Source: Candidatus Bathyarchaeota archaeon (lineage in GTDB: Archaea > Thermoproteota > Bathyarchaeia > Bathyarchaeales > DTEX01). Taken from it: DNA of 37,597 nt. The notes beneath the pieces were generated by a model, which worked only from the letters and a program-made list of their open reading frames with translations, searched no databases and was not told where the DNA came from. Location of the stretch: NCBI GenBank assembly GCA_018396975.1, contig JAGTQA010000023.1, positions 1-37,597 of the forward strand. The letters run 5' to 3'. The position numbers were made by a program, and so were the translations under genes. This document shows, piece after piece, positions 8,168 through 15,989 of the stretch; position 1 is the stretch's first letter, and the number at the start of each line of letters is the position of its first letter.

Positions 8168-9061
8168 TTATGCTAGGGTTAACTTGACCTCCTTATGTCT
8201 CTTGAGCGGTAGATCCCCGGGCTTCTCCGGAATAACCTTCACTATTGGTGTTGAGGGGAATAAATAAAGCGATAACCTAACTGGCTTCCCATTCAGCCTA
8301 AAAACCACGTTCTCGTGGATTTTAGCCAGCCCCATCCCCTCATAGACCGATACCACTGATCCTATTTCCCTACCTAAGAATCTTACCCGCTCACCTATCT
8401 TTGGGGTGCGGCTTGCATGGATCCCGAAGAATCCGTAATGTGGTACTCCACCATCTATAATTCCAACCCCCTCATCTAGGTGGGCTGGTATACCATGCTC
8501 CAGACAGCAATTTAAGGCGACTAGGGAATACTCACGCCTAGACTCAACCGCTATGCCGCTCAAGCCCTTAAGATCCATAATATCGGTGCAGTTCACATCC
8601 ACATTAATCAGTCTACTGATCCTATAGCCTCCCCTAGCCCGCAGCGGGTCGGATGGATCCCTCACTTCAACATGGATGTGTGGGTCGGTCCAGAAATCGA
8701 AGAATCCAGATCTCAGCAAGTATCCTATTCCATCACCGACCCTAACCCTATCGCCAATCTCAACATTAGGTTTCACATGGAGCATCTTGATGAATCTGCC
8801 CTCATTCTCTCGGCTTCTAAGTATAATAGCATAGTCTTGGCTGGAAAACCCAAATCCCCTATTCGGAAAGAAGCCTAGGTGCCTTATCTCCACAACCTCC
8901 CCGCTCACCGGGGACGGTGCCTCATCCCCAAACTTCAGGTTTGGATAAATATCTATGCCAGTATAATTGCGATGAGCAAAATATGGACTGTTAAAGAATG
9001 ATATTCTGCCATCCTCCGGGCAGTAGATGCTCACGCCCTCGCTCCGAGCAGCCGGGATCAT
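8168..9061 (-). CDS. M23/LytM-like (duplicated hybrid motif) domain protein
   Basis: The protein has 297 aa. The N-terminal half looks like the M23 metallopeptidase/lipoyl-like beta fold: YTGIDIYP, SPVSGEVVEI, VKPNVEIGDRVRVGDGIGYL and the PHIHVEVRDP motif (H-x-H-x-E). In true M23 peptidases a histidine precedes the GxD signature. Here the equivalent position reads YTGID, with a histidine four residues earlier, so the zinc site may be incomplete. The C-terminal half is unassigned. There is no signal peptide, which argues against a secreted cell-wall hydrolase, and most archaea lack peptidoglycan. It is divergent from the RraA-like gene, separated by a very short promoter region. A non-peptidase role is plausible. 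Confidence 0.7.
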   Translation of the reverse strand: MIPAARSEGVSIYCPEDGRISFFNSPYFAHRNYTGIDIYPNLKFGDEAPSPVSGEVVEIRHLGFFPNRGFGFSSQDYAIILRSRENEGRFIKMLHVKPNVEIGDRVRVGDGIGYLLRSGFFDFWTDPHIHVEVRDPSDPLRARGGYRISRLINVDVNCTDIMDLKGLSGIAVESRREYSLVALNCCLEHGIPAHLDEGVGIIDGGVPHYGFFGIHASRTPKIGERVRFLGREIGSVVSVYEGMGLAKIHENVVFRLNGKPVRLSLYLFPSTPIVKVIPEKPGDLPLKRHKEVKLTLA

Positions 9062-9127
9062 GCCGCCGACACTAAAGTGAAATATGGCGAGACTCTAATA
9101 TTATTTTCCCATAGGGGGTGTCGGACT

Positions 9128-9814
9128 ATGATAGATATGGATCTTGTTAGGAGGTTTAGAGCCGTCAGGGTTGCCGATGTCGTGGATGCATTAGACCGAT
9201 ATGGATTCCATGAGAAAACCCTCGTTTCAAGCGAGATAAAACCCCTATATTCTGGTATAAAGGCTGCTGGCTTCGCGGTGACTGTTCAAGCTAGGAGGGT
9301 TCAGGAGGAGATCCCGTCTATGAGCCCAGAGGAGTATGATAGATTCGCTGAGGAATGGTATAGGACTAGGGCCAACTACGACCACTTCATGAGGACCGCT
9401 GGACCCGGAACCATAATAGCCATTAATGCCGATGGGTGTATAAATGTTGGTTTCTGGGGCTCCATGGTAGCGCTGGCCGCCAAGGCTAAGGGTGTTGAGG
9501 GGGTCATCATAGACGGCGGCTGCAGGGACACTTGGGAAATCCAGTACATAAAGTTCCCGGTCTTCTGCAGATCTAGGGGTAGAACTGAGGTTGTTGGGAG
9601 GCTTGAGATAAAACCTGAAAATATAAATATACCGATCTCAATCGGCGGGGTAACCGTTAATCCGGGGGACATTATTATTGGCGACGATGATGGTGTAGTT
9701 GTTGTTCCGAGGAGGGTTGCCCCTCAAGTTCTAGAGAGAGCTGAGAGGCAGATGGCCCTTGACAGAGCATCACAGAAGCCTTATCTAGACATGTTTGGAT
9801 TATCTCTCCCATAA
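9128..9814 (+). CDS. RraA-family aldolase-like protein (HMG/CHA aldolase fold)
   Basis: About 228 aa of the RraA/demethylmenaquinone-methyltransferase-like superfamily, whose active members are class II pyruvate aldolases or oxaloacetate decarboxylases. The metal/pyruvate site motif is visible as GVIIDGGCRDTWEI (G...RD), preceded by GCINVGFWGSMVALAAKAKG, and followed by GGVTVNPGDIIIGDDDGVVVVP, a family hallmark. ATG 9128 is chosen because GGGGGTG lies just upstream and the family N-terminus starts at about this place; the track start 9077 adds 17 unrelated residues. It heads an apparent three-gene unit with a VOC protein and a PPC-domain protein, which suggests a small catabolic module. The true substrate is unknown. 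Confidence 0.85.
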   Translation: MIDMDLVRRFRAVRVADVVDALDRYGFHEKTLVSSEIKPLYSGIKAAGFAVTVQARRVQEEIPSMSPEEYDRFAEEWYRTRANYDHFMRTAGPGTIIAINADGCINVGFWGSMVALAAKAKGVEGVIIDGGCRDTWEIQYIKFPVFCRSRGRTEVVGRLEIKPENINIPISIGGVTVNPGDIIIGDDDGVVVVPRRVAPQVLERAERQMALDRASQKPYLDMFGLSLP

Positions 9815-9842
9815 ATTGTGAGCGAAATTGGGATGTGCCGGT

Positions 9843-10292
9843 ATGGGTTTCAGAAATATGGTTCAGGTAGGTATTGTTGTCAGTGATATTGAGAGGGCTA
9901 GGAGCAAATGGTCTAAACTGCTAGGCCTAGATCCGCAGCCAATAATCGAGACGGAGAGTTGGGAGGAGACGCAGATGAGTTTTAGAGGTTCACCATCAAT
10001 GGGCAGGGCAAAACTGACATTCTTCAAGCTTGAGAATATTGTTTTAGAGCTTATTCAGCCTTTGGATGGACCCAGCACATGGCGGGATTTTCTAGATAGG
10101 CATGGTGAGGGAATCCATCATATAGCCTTCATAGTTGAGGATGCCGAGGATTCCAAGAAGCCTATCCTGGAGCTGGGAGCCATTGAGGAGCAGAGGGGCC
10201 TATTTAAGGGCGGCGGATACATCTATTTAGACGCTAGAGGAAGCCTAGGGGCAATACTCGAGCTCCTATACTATAAGGGGGATAGGCGGTAA
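9843..10292 (+). CDS. VOC-superfamily (glyoxalase/epimerase-like) protein
   Basis: The 149-aa protein shows paired beta-alpha-beta-beta-beta units of the vicinal oxygen chelate fold: an N-terminal VQVGIVVSDIERARSKWSKLLG module and a second module with GEGIHHIAFIVED and AILELL. Metal-ligand candidates are the GIHHIAF histidine and glutamates in VLELIQP and LELLYY, resembling methylmalonyl-CoA epimerase and glyoxalase I relatives. ATG 9843 is preferred over TTG 9828. It lies 28 nt after the RraA-like gene and 18 nt before the PPC gene, so it is probably cotranscribed. No methylmalonyl-CoA mutase gene is nearby, so an epimerase call would be a guess. Confidence 0.83.
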   Translation: MGFRNMVQVGIVVSDIERARSKWSKLLGLDPQPIIETESWEETQMSFRGSPSMGRAKLTFFKLENIVLELIQPLDGPSTWRDFLDRHGEGIHHIAFIVEDAEDSKKPILELGAIEEQRGLFKGGGYIYLDARGSLGAILELLYYKGDRR

Positions 10293-10310
10293 GGCGCCGA
10301 GGTGCTGGAA

Positions 10311-10745
10311 ATGGAATACTTTGTGGCTGATAGAGTCGGTAGGATATTCCTACTAAGGCTTGATCCCGGAGACTATGTCCTAGAAAGCATAAATGATCTT
10401 GTGAGGAGGGAGGGTGTGAGGGATGCCATAGTATTCTCGGCCATTGGAACACTAGACCAATGCATCCTCCACATGGTTACGACAACCGAGTACCCGCCGA
10501 AGGAGTTCTTTAGGAGGTGGAGGAATGAGCCCCTAGAATTGGCTTCGGTAGTTGGCATAATAGCCGATGGCAAACCACATCTGCATGCGGTTGTGTCGGA
10601 CAGCAACTACGCCTATGCCGGACACCTTGAAGAGGGCTGCAGAACACTATACTTGGCGGAGATCGTAGTCATGGAGATATTAGGCGCAAACCTGACCAGA
10701 ATCCGCGACGAAAAGAATATTCCGAGGCTGAGAAGCATTAAATAG
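10311..10745 (+). CDS. PPC (DUF296) domain protein
   Basis: A 144-aa single-domain protein of the PPC/DUF296 family, found in plants fused to AT-hooks and in prokaryotes alone. Signs are the start FLLRLDPGDYVLESINDLV, the AIVFSAIGTLDQC strand, and GIIADGKPHLHAVVSD with the conserved HLH-type metal-binding histidines. Prokaryotic members form trimers with bound metal; their function is unresolved. ATG 10311 has GAGGTG six bases upstream, so it is preferred over GTG 10302. It is the third gene in the RraA-VOC-PPC run and converges on the gene at 10749 with only three bases between stops. Confidence 0.82.
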   Translation: MEYFVADRVGRIFLLRLDPGDYVLESINDLVRREGVRDAIVFSAIGTLDQCILHMVTTTEYPPKEFFRRWRNEPLELASVVGIIADGKPHLHAVVSDSNYAYAGHLEEGCRTLYLAEIVVMEILGANLTRIRDEKNIPRLRSIK

Positions 10746-10748
10746 GGT

Positions 10749-11336
10749 TCACCTCGGCTTACATATGATCTCCCTAATCTTCCTCCGCTCCTCCTTCCTA
10801 CCAAAGATCGTTTCCAGCTCAAGGAAGTCCCTGCTCCTCATGGCTTCAATAACTATTGCGGTATCCAGGCCCCCACCCCTCTCATACCCAAGCATCCCAG
10901 TTCCGCCTAGGGCTATAACCTCCTCACCGGGCTGTATGAGGCCAGCGTCGGTTGCGACTAGGGTAACCTCTACACAAACCTTAAGCCCCTCACAGAATCT
11001 GCATAGAGTCTTCCGAACATCTTCCGGAAACTCGTACTTAATGTCTGAGGCATAGCAGAATTTATGTCCCATCTCCTCCAGCCTTCGCCGTAGATCCTCT
11101 GGAAAACCTGGGAAGGGTGAGCCTGGAGGACCCCTTAAACCTACAACCGTAAGCCTGATATTAGTGTTCTTGAAGATTTCTAGGGCCCTCTCAGCGGAGA
11201 AGCCGGTTATCGACGCTAAAATAATGTTTCTTATACCCCTCTCCTCAGCTCTATCCCTAGCAAGCCTAAGCGCCATATCGGTATTATGCCGCCCACCACT
11301 CTCGAAGTAAACTATCTTCTCCACAATTATTCCCAA
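10749..11336 (-). CDS. Stand-alone pyruvate kinase alpha/beta (C-terminal) domain protein
   Basis: The 195-aa protein resembles the C-terminal allosteric domain of pyruvate kinase found free-standing in many archaea. Motifs include the opening VYFESGGRHNTDMALRLARDRA, IILASITGFSAERALEIF, and the distal VIALGGTGMLGYERGGGLDTAIVIEA. The catalytic barrel is missing, so it is not a pyruvate kinase; its role is unknown, possibly ligand or effector binding. TTG 11336 has GGAGTGA six bases upstream, supporting that start. It is convergent with the PPC gene and lies upstream-adjacent to the moaE end. An arCOG search would confirm the family. Confidence 0.78.
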   Translation of the reverse strand: MGIIVEKIVYFESGGRHNTDMALRLARDRAEERGIRNIILASITGFSAERALEIFKNTNIRLTVVGLRGPPGSPFPGFPEDLRRRLEEMGHKFCYASDIKYEFPEDVRKTLCRFCEGLKVCVEVTLVATDAGLIQPGEEVIALGGTGMLGYERGGGLDTAIVIEAMRSRDFLELETIFGRKEERRKIREIICKPR

Positions 11337-11367
11337 CGCACTTCACTCCACTAAGCCCTCAATATAT

Positions 11368-11790
11368 TTAAGTGCTTTCTATCCACCGCGAGCCCCTCTC
11401 AGTAACTTCCTTCTTCCATATTGGGACCTCATGTTTCAGCCTCTCAATCAGCTCGATTATAGATTTGAAGCCCTCCTCCCTATGCTTAGAGGCTACCAGC
11501 GCGTAAACGGTGTTCTCACCAACACTCGCCACTCCAACCCTATGCTCAACTATGGCGTCGATTATTCCATACTTACCCTTCAACTCCGCAATTATATTCT
11601 CCAGCTTTTTTGCGGCCTGCTCCTCATACGCCTCATACTCTAGCCTAAGAACCCTCTCGCCTTCACTGCTTAAGCCCCTAACGACTCCAACGAAAACTAT
11701 TATGGCGCCCACCTCATTAGAGACTCCTTTAATCTCCTCGATTAAGCCGCTTAAATCGTCAAGATTCTCAGAGATCTTAACCCTCATCAT
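11368..11790 (-). CDS. moaE: Molybdopterin synthase catalytic subunit
   Basis: MoaE uses sulfur carried on the MoaD C-terminus to turn cyclic pyranopterin monophosphate into molybdopterin, the pterin of molybdenum/tungsten cofactor. Family features are GAIIVFVGVVRG near the N-terminus, LEYEAYEEQA, the IVEHRVGVASVGE segment, and SKHREEGFKSIIELIERLKHEVPIWKKE, with catalytic lysines in the last part. The start is one of two tandem ATG codons (11790 or 11787) inside the moaD 3' end, giving about 140 aa, normal for MoaE. The track start at 11928 lies deep inside moaD and is rejected. The overlap with moaD implies coupled translation. Confidence 0.95.
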   Translation of the reverse strand: MMRVKISENLDDLSGLIEEIKGVSNEVGAIIVFVGVVRGLSSEGERVLRLEYEAYEEQAAKKLENIIAELKGKYGIIDAIVEHRVGVASVGENTVYALVASKHREEGFKSIIELIERLKHEVPIWKKEVTERGSRWIEST

Positions 11791-12106
11791 CCCCGCCCCC
11801 AACCGGTGGTAGAATGGCCACCTCATCACCATCCCTAAGCCTATATGTGAGATCCGGGCTTCTCCCACCAACCAGTATGAAGTGGTTTTTGAGTATGGGC
11901 ATCCCATCCCTGCCCATGGCAACATCATCCCTAACAGTTACGAAGACCGTTTTCCTCCATTCATTAGCTGCCTCAGGGTGTCTGCTAGGTATGTGCTTGA
12001 GAAGGAGATCTGCAAGTGTTGAGTCCTCAACATCATAATCTTCCTCTTTAACGCCTAGGAGCTCACGTAGCCTACCGAAGTATTTAACCCTAACCTTAAC
12101 CAACAA
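11777..12106 (-). CDS. moaD: Molybdopterin synthase sulfur carrier subunit (MoaD) with a C-terminal extension
   Basis: A 109-aa ubiquitin-fold sulfur carrier. It starts VKVRVKYFGRLREL and ends with the family's AILPPVGGG, but four residues (DDEG) follow before the stop. MoaD must end in Gly-Gly to be adenylated and thiocarboxylated, so either this protein is trimmed or a variant is tolerated. The extra residues are encoded in the stretch shared with the moaE start. A long-loop insertion around residues 40-75 makes it larger than bacterial MoaD (about 81 aa), as is common in archaea. The start is TTG; GGGGTGG lies upstream. It is divergent from the methylthiotransferase gene. Confidence 0.9.
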   Translation of the reverse strand: MLVKVRVKYFGRLRELLGVKEEDYDVEDSTLADLLLKHIPSRHPEAANEWRKTVFVTVRDDVAMGRDGMPILKNHFILVGGRSPDLTYRLRDGDEVAILPPVGGGDDEG

Positions 12107-12185
12107 ACCACCCCAGAAAGGTCTCTAATGAATGCTTTAACCTCAATAAATTAGTGAGAGAAATTTATCCCTTTCTGGATTAGCC

Positions 12186-13592
12186 TTGCGGCTGCAAGCT
12201 TATATAGATGGCCTAAACCTATTCATTCACTTGATTAAGTTGTCCAGTAGCGAGGATCTAGCCAACATAGGACATCTAGGCGGCGAGTTTGCAGCTCAAG
12301 GCTTAGGGAAGACCATTTATGTCGAGAGCTATGGATGTGCGGCAAATAAGGCCGACCTAGAGATAATGCTCGCGCACATATTAAACTCCGGCTATAAACT
12401 CTCCGGCAGACCTGACGGGGCCGACATAATTTTGGTAAATACTTGCGGCGTTAAGAAGCCCACCGAAGACCGTATGATAGAGAGGATACGGCAGCTCAGT
12501 AGGCTTGGAAAACCATTGGTGGTTTCCGGATGCCTACCAAAGATAAACTTAGGGGCAATAGTTAAGGCTGCCCCAAATGTCTCAGCCCTACTAGACCCGT
12601 ACAGTGTTGACAAGATAAGTGCTGCCTTGAAAGCGGCTGAGAGCGGAGAGAGGAGAAGAATATTCTTCTCGGATAGACCCCCAATCAAGGTTGAGCAGCC
12701 AAAAATAAGGCTTAACCGGGTTATCGAGATAATCCCTATATCTGAGGGGTGCCTAGGCGCCTGCACATTCTGCTGCGTTAGGTTCGCTAGGGGCACACTC
12801 TTCTCTTATCCACCAAACCTAATCGTTGATAGGGTTAGAAGGGTGGTTTCGGAGGGAGTTAGGGAGATCTGGCTGACATCCCAGGATAATGGTGCATATG
12901 GATTAGATATTGGGACTAACCTAGCTGAACTGCTGAAGGAGTGCTGTAGTGTAGATGGTGACTTCTTCATTAGGGTTGGAATGATGAATCCAAACCATGC
13001 AAAAAAGATCTTACACGATCTCATATCCGCCTATAGAGATAAGCGGATATTCAAGTTCCTTCATATACCAGTCCAGAGCGGGGACGATTGGATTCTAAAG
13101 CAGATGAACCGAAAATATACAGTTGAAGAGTTTAAGATGGTAGTCCAAGCATTCAGGGAAGAGATCCCGGATATAACAATAGCCACGGATATTATATGCG
13201 GCTTCCCCGGGGAGAGTAAGGATGCCTTTGAGAGAACCCTAAGGCTCATGGAGGAGATTAAGCCCGATATAATCAACATATCCAAGTTCTTTCCTAGACC
13301 TAATACGCCAGCGGCGCTCATGAAGCAGATTGATACTAGGGAGATATCTTTAAGGAGCCGCATGATGACGGAACTCGCCAATAAAATATCGCTTAACAGA
13401 AATGAGAGGTGGATTGGATGGGAGGGCAGAATACTTATTGATGAGGAAGGTACGAGCGGTTCATGGATTGGGAGAAACTATGCATACAAGCCGGTGGTCG
13501 TTAGAAGCCAGGAGGATCTCCTAGGGAAAACTGTTAATGTTAAGATTATCGAAGCTCACACAAATTATTTAGAGGCTAAGATAATAGATTAG
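12186..13592 (+). CDS. tRNA t6A37 methylthiotransferase (e-MtaB/CDKAL1 type)
   Basis: A radical SAM enzyme predicted to convert t6A to ms2t6A at tRNA position 37. Three expected parts are visible. The MTTase domain has cluster cysteines in ESYGCAANKAD (Cys51), VNTCG (Cys87) and VSGCLP (Cys116). The radical SAM motif is CLGACTFC (Cys189, 193, 196). A C-terminal TRAM domain (about 405-465) binds tRNA. At 468 aa it is slightly long, because about 42 residues precede the usual KTIYVESYGC start. No ATG or GTG is available there. TTG 12186 and TTG 12240 are the candidates, neither with a clear RBS. A TATA-like AAATTTAT at 12161-12168 fits leaderless initiation near 12186. Confidence 0.92.
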   Translation: MRLQAYIDGLNLFIHLIKLSSSEDLANIGHLGGEFAAQGLGKTIYVESYGCAANKADLEIMLAHILNSGYKLSGRPDGADIILVNTCGVKKPTEDRMIERIRQLSRLGKPLVVSGCLPKINLGAIVKAAPNVSALLDPYSVDKISAALKAAESGERRRIFFSDRPPIKVEQPKIRLNRVIEIIPISEGCLGACTFCCVRFARGTLFSYPPNLIVDRVRRVVSEGVREIWLTSQDNGAYGLDIGTNLAELLKECCSVDGDFFIRVGMMNPNHAKKILHDLISAYRDKRIFKFLHIPVQSGDDWILKQMNRKYTVEEFKMVVQAFREEIPDITIATDIICGFPGESKDAFERTLRLMEEIKPDIINISKFFPRPNTPAALMKQIDTREISLRSRMMTELANKISLNRNERWIGWEGRILIDEEGTSGSWIGRNYAYKPVVVRSQEDLLGKTVNVKIIEAHTNYLEAKIID

Positions 13593-13602
13593 TTATGTCT
13601 CT

Positions 13603-14298
13603 TTAAATCTCCATGAAGAGGCTGAGCATCTCCTGCGCATTATGCAGCATATTCGTGTTATTATTAAAGAATATGTAGGCTTTCTCTGGCCCAGCCATCA
13701 AAATCTTATCCTTAACCTCCTCCAGCTCCACCCTCAAATAGCGGTGAGAGTACCAGCCGGTTCTACCATGCATCCTAACATAAACCACCCCATTAGTATT
13801 GAAGATTTTTAGGGGTAGGTCTGGGCAGTCGACGCTTACGAGCGTGATTCCATGCGCGGAAGCCCACTTAACCACACTATCGTCATTAAACCATGTTAGG
13901 TTTCTAGGCTCGAGTGCAAATCTCCTTCCAAGATTAACCGCATCCACAAACTTCTCTATCCTAGGAATATGCGATGTCCTAGTTGAAGGTGGTAGTTGAA
14001 AGAGGTAAAAATCTATTAGGTGATCCATTGGTCTAAATAAATTCTCGAATCTCCCCCAAGCACTAAGAGCCCTCTCGTTAAACTTGAATACATGGGTTAC
14101 CAGCCTACTAACTTTAATAGCCCACCTAAGCCTCCCACCCTTAACACTCCAAGATTTTATGGCGTTTGGAAAGGGGAACCTGTAGAAGCTGGCGTTTAAC
14201 TCTATGGCGTTTAGGCCCGAATTACTAACATACCAGTCTAGGCTTCCACCCTCATTCCAACCATACATCCAACCTGACGTCCCAACATAAACCTCCAT
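13603..14298 (-). CDS. DUF72 (YecE-like) family protein
   Basis: The 231-aa protein has the hallmark start VYVGTSGWMYGWN, followed by AIELNASFYRFP and FAIKVSR-like strands (RWAIKVSRLVTH), FQLPPS, FALEPRNLTWF and VYVRMHGRTGWYSHRY. These are the conserved TIM-barrel segments of DUF72, which has no established biochemical role. ATG 14298 is chosen because the family starts there and GTGGTGAT precedes it; the track start 14337 adds 13 residues. It converges on the methylthiotransferase gene (10 nt gap) and is divergent from the ATP-grasp ligase gene. Confidence 0.88.
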   Translation of the reverse strand: MEVYVGTSGWMYGWNEGGSLDWYVSNSGLNAIELNASFYRFPFPNAIKSWSVKGGRLRWAIKVSRLVTHVFKFNERALSAWGRFENLFRPMDHLIDFYLFQLPPSTRTSHIPRIEKFVDAVNLGRRFALEPRNLTWFNDDSVVKWASAHGITLVSVDCPDLPLKIFNTNGVVYVRMHGRTGWYSHRYLRVELEEVKDKILMAGPEKAYIFFNNNTNMLHNAQEMLSLFMEI

Positions 14299-14455
14299 GT
14301 TAATCACCACTATAAGTAGTCTTCTCAAGTCTCCCAATAATATTGGCTAAAACACCTATCTAAGTGTTAACGATAAGTCATGCCAGAGGCCAAAAGAACA
14401 AATAATTTATTGGTTTTTAGGTAGAGTTTTGTTTGAGGGTTAAGGAGATTCCAGG

Positions 14456-15337
14456 ATGAAGATTGGCATCTTAACCCGCAACGAGAACTCGTGGTGTTCA
14501 GCGCAGCTTAAGGAGGCAATATTAAGGCGCGGCCTACAGCCAATCTGCTTCAGCTTCCCTAGAATTATGGCTAGGGTCGGATTTAAACCAGAAGCGTCTC
14601 TTGAGGACATCAATATTCTAAGGGATATTGGGGCTATAATAGTTAGGCCAATTGGGCGCGGCTCCTTAGAGGAAATAATATTCCGCATGGATCTTCTACA
14701 TAGGCTTCAGAGACTTGGACTGTATATATTGAACCCTCCAAGCGCAATAGAGCGTTCAGTTGACAAATATTATACCCTAGCCCTCCTAGAGGAGGCGGGC
14801 CTACCGGTTCCAAGAACCGCCGTCACCGAGAACGCTGAGAGCGCCCTAAAGGCCTTCCATGAGCTGGGCGGGGATGTCGTCTTAAAGCCGATATTTGGCT
14901 CGCGCGGGGTCGGATCAACAAGGATTTCAGATCCAAATGTTGCGGAGAGAATATTTAGGGCCCTCGAGTTCCAGCATCAAGTCATGTATTTGCAGGAGTT
15001 TATAGAGCATGGAAATTATGACTTAAGGATATTTGTTTTGGGCGGTCAAGTTCTGGCAGCGATGCGGAGGTTCTCGCCAAACTCTTGGAAAACAAATATT
15101 AGCCTTGGAGCCACGCCAATACCCTATAAACCAACAGTTGAGATTGAGGAATTAGCTATAAAGGCGGCTGAGGTTTTAGGCTGCGAGGTTGCCGGAGTCG
15201 ATATACTCGAGAGCAGTAGAGGCCCGCTGATCATAGAGCTTAATAGCCAGCCAGGATGGAGGGGACTACAGACAGTGACCAGCTTCAATATAGCTGACGA
15301 AATCATCAAATATGTTATTGGTAGGGTAGTAAGGTAG
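14456..15337 (+). CDS. RimK-type ATP-grasp alpha-L-glutamate ligase (MptN/CofF-like)
   Basis: A 293-aa ATP-grasp enzyme. N-terminal pre-ATP-grasp MKIGILTRN is followed by the LALLEEAGLPVPRT central domain, the KPIFGSRGVGSTRI nucleotide loop, LQEFIEHGNYDLRIFVLGGQVLAAMRR and the metal-binding AGVDILESSRGPLIIELNSQPGWRGLQ. Close archaeal relatives add glutamate to tetrahydromethanopterin (MptN) or to coenzyme F420 (CofF), while RimK acts on ribosomal protein S6 and LysX on an amino-group carrier. With CofE and MobA next door, a cofactor role is most likely, but the sequence alone does not choose. ATG 14456 has AAGGAGA upstream. It is followed 19 nt later by the MobA-like gene. Confidence 0.88.
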   Translation: MKIGILTRNENSWCSAQLKEAILRRGLQPICFSFPRIMARVGFKPEASLEDINILRDIGAIIVRPIGRGSLEEIIFRMDLLHRLQRLGLYILNPPSAIERSVDKYYTLALLEEAGLPVPRTAVTENAESALKAFHELGGDVVLKPIFGSRGVGSTRISDPNVAERIFRALEFQHQVMYLQEFIEHGNYDLRIFVLGGQVLAAMRRFSPNSWKTNISLGATPIPYKPTVEIEELAIKAAEVLGCEVAGVDILESSRGPLIIELNSQPGWRGLQTVTSFNIADEIIKYVIGRVVR

Positions 15338-15356
15338 GGTTCTGGAGAAGGTGATA

Positions 15357-15986
15357 ATGGATAGAACTGCGATAATACTTGCAGGTAGCTCCTTAAAAGG
15401 GTTTGATTCTGATAAGGGCCTAGTTAACCTAGCGAATAAGCCACTAATATTGCATGTTATAGAAAGAGTTCAAAGTCTAGTTGACGAAGTAATCGTCTGC
15501 GTTAAGTCTAGCAATCAGCAATCGCTTTATACACCAATAATACCGGAAAACAGCAAGATAGTTGTTGACTTGGAGGGTTTCCCAGAATCCCCCCTCACCA
15601 GCGCCATGACGGGACTTTCTAGTTCCCAAGGTGAATATTCAATTATACTGCCATGCGACACCCCATTCATCTCGAAGATGGTTGTGAATTTAATGTTTGA
15701 GATAGCTGTTGGAGTTGATGCTGTGGTTCCGAGATGGCCTGATGGTCGCATAGAGCCTCTGCAGGCGGTTTATAGAACTAGGAGGGCGCTGGATTCCGCT
15801 AGGGAGGCTCTTTCGAGGGGTGAGTTGAGGATGGAGTCGATGATACATCGGCTTAGGAGGGTTCGCTACCTATCGACAATAGTTATTAAGGAGATTGATC
15901 CAAAACTGCTCACATTCTTCAACATTAGCACACCCCTAGACCTAAGGAGGGCTGAGATGCTGGCTGGTAGAGTTGGACTAGGCTAA
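15357..15986 (+). CDS. mobA: MobA-like molybdenum cofactor nucleotidyltransferase
   Basis: About 209 aa of the MobA/NTP-transferase fold. It opens with AIILAGSSLKGFDSDKGL, a variant of the LAGGxSxRxGxDK nucleotide-binding signature in which GG is replaced by GS. The magnesium-binding IILPCDTPFI follows, then VPRWPDGRIEPLQAVYR, matching the MobA EPLxAVY motif, and a C-terminal FFNISTPLDL. MobA attaches GMP to molybdopterin; archaeal members may serve tungsten cofactors. This fits moaD/moaE 3.5 kb away. It is less like CofC, which starts differently. Start ATG 15357 is preferred over GTG 15351. It follows the ATP-grasp gene and converges on cofE with a 3-nt gap. Confidence 0.85.
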   Translation: MDRTAIILAGSSLKGFDSDKGLVNLANKPLILHVIERVQSLVDEVIVCVKSSNQQSLYTPIIPENSKIVVDLEGFPESPLTSAMTGLSSSQGEYSIILPCDTPFISKMVVNLMFEIAVGVDAVVPRWPDGRIEPLQAVYRTRRALDSAREALSRGELRMESMIHRLRRVRYLSTIVIKEIDPKLLTFFNISTPLDLRRAEMLAGRVGLG

Positions 15987-15989
15987 ACG

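Noticed and set aside
11368-11928. Long form of MoaE
   Set aside because: The extra 46 residues are moaD read in another frame and do not occur in the family.
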